This document shows, piece after piece, positions 17,402 to 26,528 of a stretch of 32,082 nucleotides of DNA. The DNA is from Clostridiaceae bacterium (GTDB taxonomy: Bacteria > Bacillota > Clostridia > Saccharofermentanales > DTU023). A program made the position numbers and the translations under genes. The first letter of the stretch is position 1. Each line of letters opens with the position of its first letter. Under the pieces are notes generated by a model. That model worked only from the letters and a program-made list of their open reading frames with translations. It was not told the DNA's origin and searched no databases. Where the stretch lies: NCBI GenBank assembly GCA_012839385.1, contig DUNL01000218.1, positions 1 through 32,082 on the forward strand, read 5' to 3'.

Positions 17402-18331
17402 TTAACCCGGTAAAGTAAGCTGATTCAACTCACTTAACTTAAACTCATGATCAACAGCTACCAGGCCCACCATCATATAGCGTCCTGTAATGGAATCACG
17501 GATAAACTCGTGATATAGCTTAAAATTCTCGATTTCTCCCGTAGATTCGACATGCATTCTCGGGCCGGTACAGAAATGCCTTTGATCGCCTATTAGTATA
17601 TGGGTATCATCCACATACGATACCGGCAGATCTTCCGCTATTAAATCCTTAACTTTTTCTTCGAGCTCACGCAAATCAATCTCCGGTTTTTCATCAAAGG
17701 AAAGAATGAAGCCGTGCCGAACCTCAGCATGTTCGTAGCGATATACCCGATAGTCCGACAAAGAATAGGCTACTAAATCTTCCGCTGTATGGGTCATCCT
17801 GCGGTAGGGAATAGATTTATAGACAATTTTTTTCACATGGTCCGGTTCCGGCCCGAAAATATTAGGACGAGTAACAATAATCTCCTCCCCCAGACCCAAC
17901 ATCAGATGAGCGTTTCTGCCCAGATAAGGATAGATAAGATCGAAATGCTCTACAATTACGCGTTTTTTACGGTCAACCGCCTCGTTGATCGCGCTGGCCA
18001 ACTCATGCATCTGGTAAAAAGCGGATTCAAAGCGAATATCTAAATGGTAAGTGTGGGGGCTAAAAAAGCCTGTATCATCTAAATCCATAATAGGCAACGG
18101 TCTTACATTTACCCCCTCATCATCATTAGTCAACTCTAAACCCGGAAACATACCTTTAATCAAAATACTTTTACCGGAGCCACTATCACCTACCAGTCCA
18201 ATTAAAAGATCAAAAGGACTTAAATACTGCTGAGCGATCTGCATGCCCTGATCTGCCAGACGCGGCATACCGCGTGGAGATAATAAGACACTGTAAAGAT
18301 GATTTTTCTGCATACGGGCCGAATAAGACAT
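17402..18331 (-). CDS. P-loop NTPase fused to an AlaRS/AlaX editing-like (second additional domain) region; uncharacterised
   Basis: Walker A GLVGDSGSGKS (residues ~46-55). The C-terminal half aligns by eye to the AlaRS editing domain: HTAEDLVAYSL vs HTATHLLHAAL; FDEKPEIDLRELEEKVKDLIAEDLPV; FCTGPRMHVESTGEIENFKLYHE vs LCGGTHVxxTGEIGxFKIxxE. Confidence 0.75.
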   Translation of the reverse strand: MSYSARMQKNHLYSVLLSPRGMPRLADQGMQIAQQYLSPFDLLIGLVGDSGSGKSILIKGMFPGLELTNDDEGVNVRPLPIMDLDDTGFFSPHTYHLDIRFESAFYQMHELASAINEAVDRKKRVIVEHFDLIYPYLGRNAHLMLGLGEEIIVTRPNIFGPEPDHVKKIVYKSIPYRRMTHTAEDLVAYSLSDYRVYRYEHAEVRHGFILSFDEKPEIDLRELEEKVKDLIAEDLPVSYVDDTHILIGDQRHFCTGPRMHVESTGEIENFKLYHEFIRDSITGRYMMVGLVAVDHEFKLSELNQLTLPG

Positions 18332-18377
18332 AGCGCGGCTCCTTTCATCGTTTATGGAATTATTCTAGCATAGTAAT

Positions 18378-19625
18378 CTAACGAACCCCCGACTTGCGTA
18401 GGGCAATTATCCTTTGCATCTCGTTATAGGCGATCATGATCGCCTCATCAACGCCCATTCCCGGCTTAGCTAGTATCTGATCAGCCTGAACCGCCATAGC
18501 GACCTGGACACAGATCATGGTAGATCTATCTGTCTCATTACAAGTTCCACCCTGATAGGCGCCGATACCTTTCTCCTTACAGTAGAGAATCGCTTCTATG
18601 GTGTGGTTTAGACCACCCAAGTCAGGAGTTTTAACCTGAATAATATGTCCGGCTTTAGCGTCAGCGAAAGCCATAACATCCTCAACTGTATTGCACCATT
18701 CGTCAGCCACTAACTCTACTGACAAGCCTCTCTTGTCAACTTCCGCGGTCAGTTCTGATAAGCATTTGATCTGAGAATCGCGATCTCCGGCGTCAATGGG
18801 ACCCTCGATTCTAAGCTTAAACGGCTTGACGATTTCTTCCAGCTCAGCTAAATAATCGGCTATACGGGAAATATTATGTACGCCGAAGGCCAAACCTATA
18901 GTACCGTAAACATCGATTTGGATAATCGGTTGATAGCTTTCCTCCGGTCGGATCTCTCTGATACGCTTAACTAACCAATGCAAATATTCCGCCAAAAGCT
19001 CACCTTCTCTGCCTAGCTTAGTCTCTACATTGTTGATCAGAGCATGCGGCAGAACGGGAACACCCTTAATAATCATTTTGTCGGCATTGTTGTAGCGGTC
19101 ATCCCCTGATTGGGTAAAGATCGGAATCAGCTCATCGGCAACGTTCAAACCATACTCTTCCGCGATAACATCGCACATCAACTTATTATTCTTAAGTCCT
19201 ACGGCATGGAGCAGAACCTGACTTACTCCATAGCGGATCGCCGTATGAAGCTTCTTACCATTAACTCTGATATCATCCAGTTCCGCGGCCATTTCCCGAA
19301 AAGTCGTAATTTCTCTGCCTTCAAAATGGGGAGCGACATATTTGTCAATTACCGGGATGTATTCAGATGAGAGAAAGAGCGGATCCCTGCCACCGGCGCC
19401 GGAATACTGCACCGCGGCGCAATCTGCCCAGGCAATTTGATTATCTTCCAATTGCAACATCACCGAAATTGATTCACCGGGTTGGCGCACCGAGGTAAAA
19501 CCCGGCGTTACAGGTTCACCAATATAGCGAGCTCCATCAGCGACAGCTCCCTGCCTGATAGCAAGCTGATCATCAAAGTAGAATCCTGTTAAACCGGGGG
19601 CGCAAACCATTTTTTTAATTTTCAT
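18378..19625 (-). CDS. mal: Methylaspartate ammonia-lyase
   Basis: APGLTGFYFDDQLAIRQGA, AAVQYSGAGGRDPLFLSSEYIPVI, LVADEWCNTVEDVMAFADAKAGHIIQVKTPDLGG, YQGGTCNETDRS and LAKPGMGVDEA closely match the known Clostridium MAL pattern. Confidence 0.95.
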   Translation of the reverse strand: MKIKKMVCAPGLTGFYFDDQLAIRQGAVADGARYIGEPVTPGFTSVRQPGESISVMLQLEDNQIAWADCAAVQYSGAGGRDPLFLSSEYIPVIDKYVAPHFEGREITTFREMAAELDDIRVNGKKLHTAIRYGVSQVLLHAVGLKNNKLMCDVIAEEYGLNVADELIPIFTQSGDDRYNNADKMIIKGVPVLPHALINNVETKLGREGELLAEYLHWLVKRIREIRPEESYQPIIQIDVYGTIGLAFGVHNISRIADYLAELEEIVKPFKLRIEGPIDAGDRDSQIKCLSELTAEVDKRGLSVELVADEWCNTVEDVMAFADAKAGHIIQVKTPDLGGLNHTIEAILYCKEKGIGAYQGGTCNETDRSTMICVQVAMAVQADQILAKPGMGVDEAIMIAYNEMQRIIALRKSGVR

Positions 19626-19666
19626 TCTCTTCTCCTTAAGAAAAATATTATAGAATTTTATAGTAA

Positions 19667-21118
19667 TCAGCGCGGGCGGCCTACCAGTCGCCCTTTACTG
19701 ATAGCATAAACATCATCAATGACCATCTGGAACGAGGCTTGTCTATTTTCATAATTTGCCCTCTCTTCCAGTTTCTGTTTGTGGAAATCAAGCAACTCCG
19801 GTGGTAAAGGAACATTACCGGGATGGAAAAGTCTAATACAACCCTCGTTGTCTCTGGCCGGCAACATCTTGCCGGCGTTAAAACGGCTGGGAGCAAAGGG
19901 AATGTCTAAGACACCGGCTTCAAAAGCCCTGATTGTGCCTTGGGCGACATCGCCTTCTCCAAGCTCCAGCACTTTTTCCAATACCGCTCTGGTTTCCGCC
20001 GCGATAATAACTTTTTCGTCTTTCAAGCTATAGGTGTTCAAGCTTTGCTCACCCAACATAGAAATCAGTTGTCTCGTCGTGCGTAGACCGGCCGCGTTTG
20101 CCTCCTTGGTAGGAACGCCCATCGCCTCATGAGGTGTCTTTACAATAACCTTGGTGGCGTGAGACAAGGCCGCTACCGAGCTACCCCAGGCAATAACGGC
20201 GTAGGCTTTAGCCTCATCTTGAGGAAAACCGCCCATCCATTGGTGCAGTACTGTTGTTACATTGACATCTCCATAACCGAAACGGCGCAGATACTCATCG
20301 GTCAAGGATTGTAGAGTTTGAATCGCGGCTACGTCCTGCACTAAATTACCACATTGTCCGTAGCCGACAGTAATATTGCGTACCCCCTGCTCAGCGGCCA
20401 ATAAGCTTTCGATCACAGCGATCGCGTGAGAAATAAAGGGTGGAACCAGGGTTCCGGTCAAAGGACCATATGGTTCACGATTAATCGGGCAACCGGCTTC
20501 TTCATATAATCCGGTCAATCTATCTACATATTGCCAATCTCTTATTGTCGTCTCTAAAGGCACCGACTTGGCATAGGGTATATTATAGGAGATACTCCCT
20601 CCTTCGTAACTGGTAAAGCCTCCGGCATAGGATATTTCCGTCAGCAGTCTGGCGTCCGGAGTCCCGTGCCGGATTTGCACCGGGATATCGAGACTATCAA
20701 TAATTTGTCGGCAGCCGAACACACCATGATTTACGGCCGGAAAGCCATTTAACATTGACTTGTTCTCACGCACTGACTCTTCAATACCTATTTCTGCTTC
20801 TTTGTACCTGTTCTGGCGCGTATAGCTGTCAATAGTTGTCGGAAGCAGATCCGCCTCACCTTCTTCCTGCAGATAAGTTAATAGTTTAATATGCTGAGGT
20901 ATTAAAGCCACGCCTGCTCGCGGTTGGATCAATGTCGTGCCTTCTTCTTTCGCCTGATTCAATTTATGACTAAAAACTTTCCCGGCGGACAGAGATTGAT
21001 GGTAGGCTACTGCCTCATTGAAGTCAACATCACGACCGGTAGGCCATTGAGAAAGAACCTCATTTTGGACGGCGCTGAATTCGTCCATACTAAGCTTTTG
21101 TGCTGTAAGATTACTCAT
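19667..21118 (-). CDS. glmE: Methylaspartate (glutamate) mutase epsilon subunit
   Basis: 483 aa; [64 protein letters not shown] is typical of GlmE/MutE. Between mutL and mal. Confidence 0.94.
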   Translation of the reverse strand: MSNLTAQKLSMDEFSAVQNEVLSQWPTGRDVDFNEAVAYHQSLSAGKVFSHKLNQAKEEGTTLIQPRAGVALIPQHIKLLTYLQEEGEADLLPTTIDSYTRQNRYKEAEIGIEESVRENKSMLNGFPAVNHGVFGCRQIIDSLDIPVQIRHGTPDARLLTEISYAGGFTSYEGGSISYNIPYAKSVPLETTIRDWQYVDRLTGLYEEAGCPINREPYGPLTGTLVPPFISHAIAVIESLLAAEQGVRNITVGYGQCGNLVQDVAAIQTLQSLTDEYLRRFGYGDVNVTTVLHQWMGGFPQDEAKAYAVIAWGSSVAALSHATKVIVKTPHEAMGVPTKEANAAGLRTTRQLISMLGEQSLNTYSLKDEKVIIAAETRAVLEKVLELGEGDVAQGTIRAFEAGVLDIPFAPSRFNAGKMLPARDNEGCIRLFHPGNVPLPPELLDFHKQKLEERANYENRQASFQMVIDDVYAISKGRLVGRPR

Positions 21119-22487
21119 TAAGTAACTCCTTTTTCATAATTCTTATTGCCGTCTCCGGACATCTTTCCGATAGTACGCCCATCGCTGAAAGAATATATTT
21201 TTTATCTATTAAGAAATCAGCTCGTTCCGGTCTTAATATCCCGGCTTCTTGAGGATCATAGAGGGAAAATTTTAAAATATCCGCGAGTTTGCGCGCGTAA
21301 ATTAAAGCCCCCCCGGTGAGTACTATTTTTCTGACAGATCTCAGATCCTTACCTGTTTGAGCGTAAGCAGCTCCCAGCGGAGTATAGAATTCCTCCAGTC
21401 TACCCACATGTCTGCCGCTGGCGATTTTTATGGCCATGCTGGCAAGAGCATAATCCAGGGCTTCCATTTCGTCAGTATTCGGTAAGAGCGCGGGATTCTC
21501 CTGACAAGCTGAACTCCAGTATTCTATACGATCAACGCTAAGTCCGGACAGCTCTGCCAATTTATTTAAACCCGCCTCCTCAACTATTCCCGAGAGCCCG
21601 TACCTCATACCTAAATCCCCTTCCACTGTCCTTTTAGCATATGGTTCCGGCAAACCTTTAACTATTGTTGTGGAAGACAAAGGGAAACCATTAGCGATAG
21701 AATAAATATCCGTCGTAGCGCCACCTAAATCAATGGCCATCAATTCACCGATACCATCTTCTTTTTCTGTGCCTTCCGCCAGGACAATCATCGCTTTAAG
21801 CATTGCTTGCGGAGTAGGCATCATAATTCCGGATATTAGGCCTTCTATTTTTGACAAACCCTTAGCTTTGATAATTCTGGCCAGAAACAGATCACGAATC
21901 TTCTCTTGTACGGGCCCAACATTGATGGCGCCAAGCCTAGGCATTACATTAGGGCAAACAGTAATATCATAATCACGCAGGATCTTTCGGGCTTCATCGG
22001 CAGCAGTCCGATTCCCCGCGTAAACTATGGGACATTTTAACTTGGTCTCAGCTAGTCGTCTGGCATTATAGAGAATAACTTTCCGGTTGCCGCCATCAGT
22101 TCCTCCGGTCAAAAGAAAAATCTCCGGATCTATGGCCATAATGTCTTTTAAATCACTTTCAGTTAACTCATGAGAAAACACTTTAACTACTTTAGCGCCC
22201 GCTCCCAGAGCGGCACTTTTTGCCGCTTCAGCTGTTAGTTCGGGCATGAGTCCTGATACTACCATCCTTAAGCCACCGGCAGCAGATGAACAGGCCATCT
22301 GATCTGTAAATTCAATATTACCTATTCGTTTTTCCAATTTCTCCCGAGCCAAAGTAAGTCCGTCATTGATATCGGTGGCGACAGTAGTGTAGGCGGTAGA
22401 ATTACCAAGTACAATCGCTTGGTCCAGATCAACCGCGGTCAATTTAGTATAGGTACTGCCAAAATCGATCAGGAGAACAGCCTTCAT
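21111..22487 (-). CDS. mutL: MutL/GlmL, ASKHA-family protein associated with glutamate mutase (probable reactivase)
   Basis: [47 protein letters not shown] overlap with the S subunit. Not DNA mismatch-repair MutL. Confidence 0.93.
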   Translation of the reverse strand: MKAVLLIDFGSTYTKLTAVDLDQAIVLGNSTAYTTVATDINDGLTLAREKLEKRIGNIEFTDQMACSSAAGGLRMVVSGLMPELTAEAAKSAALGAGAKVVKVFSHELTESDLKDIMAIDPEIFLLTGGTDGGNRKVILYNARRLAETKLKCPIVYAGNRTAADEARKILRDYDITVCPNVMPRLGAINVGPVQEKIRDLFLARIIKAKGLSKIEGLISGIMMPTPQAMLKAMIVLAEGTEKEDGIGELMAIDLGGATTDIYSIANGFPLSSTTIVKGLPEPYAKRTVEGDLGMRYGLSGIVEEAGLNKLAELSGLSVDRIEYWSSACQENPALLPNTDEMEALDYALASMAIKIASGRHVGRLEEFYTPLGAAYAQTGKDLRSVRKIVLTGGALIYARKLADILKFSLYDPQEAGILRPERADFLIDKKYILSAMGVLSERCPETAIRIMKKELLNE

Positions 22488-22963
22488 GTCAACTCCTCTC
22501 TCTTGGCATTTTGCGCTTCAATAAGTTTTCCGGCTTCTTTCTCGGAGCTTGTAAGAATTCCCAGATCTTTTTTTAAATAATAAATGTCTACATCAGGGGG
22601 AGTCCCCGGAGCAAAAACACGATCGAAACCCATCTTCTTGAACCTTTTCTCAACTTCTGAGAAGGGCTGTTTACCAACAACTATATTACCACCTACGTAC
22701 ATTAAAATGCCTTCCAGGCCGGCCTCATCCGCTTTGTCTCTCATGCCTCTGACATCTAATTCACCATGACCATAGAGAGAAGATATTAAAATAGCGTCGG
22801 CAGCAGTCTCTATTGCGGCGGCAATAAATTCTTCCTGTGAAACCATTACACCTAAATTAGTGACTTCAAAGCCTGCTTCACGGAAAGCGTATTCCAGAAT
22901 CCTGATACCAACCGCATGCACATCCGCTCCGATTACTCCAATAACTAAATGCTTCTTGTCCAT
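22484..22963 (-). CDS. glmS: Methylaspartate (glutamate) mutase S (sigma) subunit, B12-binding
   Basis: B12-binding motif GADVHAVG (DxHxxG), SSLYGHGE and YVGGNIVVG. Adjacent to mutL/glmE. Confidence 0.94.
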   Translation of the reverse strand: MDKKHLVIGVIGADVHAVGIRILEYAFREAGFEVTNLGVMVSQEEFIAAAIETAADAILISSLYGHGELDVRGMRDKADEAGLEGILMYVGGNIVVGKQPFSEVEKRFKKMGFDRVFAPGTPPDVDIYYLKKDLGILTSSEKEAGKLIEAQNAKREELT

Positions 22964-22972
22964 CTTGATCCC

Positions 22973-23980
22973 CTATCTGCGCTTCAGTTTTTGTTTAGCT
23001 TCTTTATAGATAGCTGCCGAGGCTTCCGAAATATATAACCATGACCCGCGATCAACACGTAGATCATAGCGTAGAAGCTTAACATGCTCATGTGTAGCGG
23101 CCCTTAGTCTCTCTTCTTCTCTACGCGATATAAATTCAGTACAATGAGTTGGTACCAGCACCAGCTCTTGCCTCATGAGGAAATTAGTAAAATCTTCAGA
23201 ATCAGTAAGAAGAAATTTTTCTATCTCTGTATTCAGGCTGGCATAGTGTGAGAAATCCTCAACCATCCTGTCGAGAAATGTATGGCTAAAACTGAGTATA
23301 CCTACTTGTGCCTGAGAAGGTATACTACTTAGTTCGGTGACAGTAACAGGGGACAGAGTAAGCGCGAGCTGCATAACGGGTATTTTGCCTCTGACCATCT
23401 GTTCTAACTCAGCTTTGTTTTTTTCTTCACAGACCACGAGATCAAAATCCGCGGCCAATCTAAAGGGTTGTTCTCGTAAATCGGAGAGTAGAAAACGAAC
23501 GAAATCTACATTCGGGATATTAGCCAGGCTGTTAAGCATCACCGACCTTAATTCAGGTGATTCACCTACAATCGCGATACATACATTCCTGAATCTTTCT
23601 TCCTGTTGTCGCATTCTTAACTCCAAGAAAATTTGGATCTCCCGCAAAGAAAAATCAAGTTCCAGGAGGCTTTGTATCATATTATCTATAGCCTCCAGAG
23701 CCTGCTCTTTCCTGCTCCTTTGTTCGCCAACAGCAACTGTGGCGACATAGGTACCGCTACCTTGAATCATCTCAATCTGACCGGAATCTGCCAGCAATTG
23801 ATAGGCATGATTAGCCGTGCCGATTGAAACCTGCTTTTCTCTGGCAAATTCCCTAATAGTAGGAAGTTGTGTTCCAGCCTGAAGCTCACCGGCTTTGATC
23901 TGTCCCGAGACCTCTAAGGCCAACCTCTGGTAGAGAGGTATTTCCATATTATGTTCTGTGATAGCGGATTCAGGATTCAT
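22973..23980 (-). CDS. GntR-family transcriptional regulator with unassigned ~230-aa C-terminal domain
   Basis: N-terminal winged HTH: IPLYQRLALEVSGQIKAGELQAGTQLPTIREFAREKQVSIGTANHAYQLLADSGQIEMIQGSGTYV. The C-terminal region is not an aminotransferase domain. Confidence 0.88.
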   Translation of the reverse strand: MNPESAITEHNMEIPLYQRLALEVSGQIKAGELQAGTQLPTIREFAREKQVSIGTANHAYQLLADSGQIEMIQGSGTYVATVAVGEQRSRKEQALEAIDNMIQSLLELDFSLREIQIFLELRMRQQEERFRNVCIAIVGESPELRSVMLNSLANIPNVDFVRFLLSDLREQPFRLAADFDLVVCEEKNKAELEQMVRGKIPVMQLALTLSPVTVTELSSIPSQAQVGILSFSHTFLDRMVEDFSHYASLNTEIEKFLLTDSEDFTNFLMRQELVLVPTHCTEFISRREEERLRAATHEHVKLLRYDLRVDRGSWLYISEASAAIYKEAKQKLKRR

Positions 23981-23982
23981 TA

Positions 23983-24546
23983 CTATTTTTCACCCTGTTG
24001 TTGTAAATACTCATCCGGTCCCAGCAAATACAAGTCCCTACCTTCAGAGTCAACAGCTACAAATAAAGGGAATTCTTTAACTTCAAGCCTCCTCAACGCT
24101 TCTGTACCTAGATCTTCATAGGCAATCACTTCCGAAGCGATTACCCGTTGAGAAAGCAGAGCTCCCGCGCCACCAACAGCGGCAAAGTAAACCGCTCCAT
24201 TTTTCTTGATAGACGCGACAACTTCTTCACTGCGCGAGCCTTTGCCGATCATTCCTTTTAACCCGTTTTCGAGTAATATTGGCGTATATGGGTCCATCCG
24301 ATATGAAGTGGTTGGTCCCGCAGCGCCAATAACCTGGCCTGGCCGCGGCGGTGTTGGACCCACATAAAATAGCACCGCTCCTGATAATTCAAACGGCAAC
24401 TCTTCCCCTTTACTTATCGTTTCGACAAGGCGTTTATGTCCCGCGTCCCTGGAGGTATAAACTGTTCCGCTAAGTAGAACCCTGTCTCCTGCTTTCAAAG
24501 ACCGCGCTACAGCTTCCGTCAGAGGAGTATTAATCCGTTTTTCCAT
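23983..24546 (-). CDS. Class I fumarase-type hydratase beta subunit; probably mesaconase beta
   Basis: LKAGDRVLLSGTVYTSRDAGHKRLVE, YVGPTPPRPGQVIGAAGPTTSYRMD and GMIGKG are typical of Fumerase_C. Adjacent to the alpha subunit. Confidence 0.92.
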   Translation of the reverse strand: MEKRINTPLTEAVARSLKAGDRVLLSGTVYTSRDAGHKRLVETISKGEELPFELSGAVLFYVGPTPPRPGQVIGAAGPTTSYRMDPYTPILLENGLKGMIGKGSRSEEVVASIKKNGAVYFAAVGGAGALLSQRVIASEVIAYEDLGTEALRRLEVKEFPLFVAVDSEGRDLYLLGPDEYLQQQGEK

Positions 24547-24549
24547 TAT

Positions 24550-25389
24550 TTATAAAACCTCCTCAGCATGTCTCGTGGCATGACAGTTAATATTGACTGC
24601 TACCGGTAGCCCGGCAATATGTGTCGGCAAAGTCTCAATTGCCACTCCTATTGAAGTTGTACGTCCGCCTAATCCCATTGGCCCCAGTCCTGACTCATTA
24701 ATGAGGTTAAGCAATTCTCGTTCTAAGTTCGCGTAATAGGGATCAGGATGACTTTGCCCTAACGGCCGCATGAGTGCCAGCTTAGAAATATAAGCGGCTT
24801 TATCAAAGTTGCCACCGATACCGATACCTACCACTACAGGCGGACAAGGATTGGGACCTGCCTCGCGCACAACCTTCAGAACAAATTGTTTAACGCCTTC
24901 GACACCATCAGCAGGTCTGAGCATGGTAAGCTGGCTCATATTCTCACTGCCAAAGCCTTTGATAGCCAGACGCAATTCAACTTTATCTCCAGGCGCTAGT
25001 TCGGTATAGATCATAGCCGGGGTATTGTCAGCGGTGTTAACTCGCCGCAAAGGATCGCTGACAATCGATTTGCGTAGATAATTTCGCACATAAGCTTGAC
25101 GCACACCTTCTTGAATAGCTTCATAAGGGTCGCCCATAAAATGAACATCCAAGCCCACTTTCAAGAAAACAATAACCATACCGGTATCTTGACAGATAGG
25201 AATAGCTTCACTACGAGCCAGAGCAGCATTTTCCAAAATATCAGACAGGATGGCCTGAGCCGTTATACCATCTTCTCTCGCTCTGGCGGCTTCTAGATGT
25301 GATTGTACGTCCGGAGGCAAAAAAATACAGCTCTCATAAGCCATTTTGCTTACAGCTGCTGTCAGTATTTGCACGTCAAATTCTCGCAT
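24550..25389 (-). CDS. Class I fumarase-type hydratase alpha subunit; probably mesaconase alpha
   Basis: ILENAALARSEAIPICQDTGMVIVF, PADGVEGVKQFVLKVVREAGPNPCPPVVVGIGIGGNFDKAA and LGPMGLGGRTTSIGVAIETLPTHIAGLPVAVNINCHATRH are typical of Fumerase. Confidence 0.93.
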   Translation of the reverse strand: MREFDVQILTAAVSKMAYESCIFLPPDVQSHLEAARAREDGITAQAILSDILENAALARSEAIPICQDTGMVIVFLKVGLDVHFMGDPYEAIQEGVRQAYVRNYLRKSIVSDPLRRVNTADNTPAMIYTELAPGDKVELRLAIKGFGSENMSQLTMLRPADGVEGVKQFVLKVVREAGPNPCPPVVVGIGIGGNFDKAAYISKLALMRPLGQSHPDPYYANLERELLNLINESGLGPMGLGGRTTSIGVAIETLPTHIAGLPVAVNINCHATRHAEEVL

Positions 25390-25408
25390 AATCTCACCAC
25401 TAATTTAT

Positions 25409-25447
25409 ATGTACTATTACAATACATCAGAATGATCTACATTTCAA
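25409..25447 (-). promoter_or_regulatory. Candidate promoter and overlapping palindromic operator for the methylaspartate-pathway operon
   Basis: Minus strand: TTGAAA (25447-25442), 17 nt, TATTGT (25424-25419). Imperfect palindrome ATGTACTATTACAATACAT (25409-25427, 7 of 9 pairs) overlaps the -10. Confidence 0.45.
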
Positions 25448-25611
25448 TTGCAACAATTCGGATTTCGCTTGTCTTAATTTTTCTTTTACCCTGTTGAAAT
25501 CGGATTAAGACAAAGTGACATACCATCCACTTAGAGATAGAATGATCCTATCTTCGTGAAATGTAAGTAAGGAAAGTTACCATGACAAACGCGTCTATTG
25601 GAGTACAGTGA

Positions 25612-26469
25612 ATGCGCATGAAAAACAGAGTAAGATCAACACAAAGAGGCATGAAAAGTTTTTTATTTAGGTTTTTCATAACCTTGCTTATATTAGCCTT
25701 GCTTGGCCTCTTCGCTTGGCGTTTTAATCTGGACTCTCTCAAGGTAACTACCTTGAAACTATCTGATCCCAGGATCAAAGACGAAATAACTTTTGTGCAG
25801 ATATCTGACTTGCATGCCAAAAGCTTTGGCCAAGATAATCAAAGGTTAATCAAGAAGATTCGTCAGCAAGCTCCGGACGCTATCTTCGTTACCGGTGATC
25901 TTTTCAGCAATGCCGATTTGGGCGGTCGTGAGACTGCTACCAAATTGATGAAAGCTTTAGCGGCAGATAAAGCGCCTGTGTATTATGTTACCGGAGAACA
26001 TGATTACAACGAAGATTTCCATGCTCAACTTTCAGCGTTCGGTATCAATATTCTCGCGTTTAATGGCGATATATTGCGCTATGGCGATACCGAGATAGAG
26101 CTCTACGGCATCAACTCTGTTTACTTTTGGGACAGCTATAATTTAGCCAATGCGGTTGAAGCTGATCCCGCTTTGTTTAGTATCCTCTTAGCGCATGTAC
26201 CAAACTGGCCTCAGTACCAAGATGCCGGTTTCGACCTCGTCTTGTCAGGAGATTCACACGGCGGTCAGATTCGTCTGCCTTTTGTGGGGGCTTTATGGTT
26301 GAAAGAATGGTTCCCCGAACTAAAGAAAAAAGATGTGTATATTAAGGGTCTCTACGAAAAGGATGGGAAATATCTGTTTGTCAGCAGTGGATTAGGTACT
26401 ATAGCCCCTCACTTGCGTTTCTACAACCGGCCCGAGATCGTGGTCATTAAGCTTACTCCGGCTCGGTAG
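25612..26469 (+). CDS. Membrane-anchored YkuE-like metallophosphoesterase
   Basis: N-terminal TM, then ISDLHAKSFG, FVTGDLF, YYVTGEHDY, LLAHVPNW, LSGDSHGGQIRLP, FVSSGLGT: calcineurin-like phosphoesterase motif order. Confidence 0.88.
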   Translation: MRMKNRVRSTQRGMKSFLFRFFITLLILALLGLFAWRFNLDSLKVTTLKLSDPRIKDEITFVQISDLHAKSFGQDNQRLIKKIRQQAPDAIFVTGDLFSNADLGGRETATKLMKALAADKAPVYYVTGEHDYNEDFHAQLSAFGINILAFNGDILRYGDTEIELYGINSVYFWDSYNLANAVEADPALFSILLAHVPNWPQYQDAGFDLVLSGDSHGGQIRLPFVGALWLKEWFPELKKKDVYIKGLYEKDGKYLFVSSGLGTIAPHLRFYNRPEIVVIKLTPAR

Positions 26470-26477
26470 CTATAAAA

Positions 26478-26505
26478 AGGCGGGTAACTTATATTTGACC
26501 CGCCT
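26478..26505 (-). terminator. Terminator of the second opp operon, convergent with the phosphoesterase
   Basis: AGGCGGGT (26478-26485) pairs with ACCCGCCT (26498-26505). On the minus strand it is followed by TTTTTATA. Confidence 0.85.
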
Positions 26506-26528
26506 CGCATCAAGCAAACAATTTAAGA

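Noticed and set aside
21111-22963. mutS/mutL names suggesting DNA mismatch repair
   Set aside because: The sequences are a B12-binding mutase subunit (DxHxxG) and an ASKHA protein beside glmE; they are unrelated to mismatch-repair MutS/MutL.
25390-25611. Possible cobalamin riboswitch upstream of the B12-dependent pathway
   Set aside because: No recognisable B12-box (GCCACTG-like) on the minus strand in this ~220-nt region.
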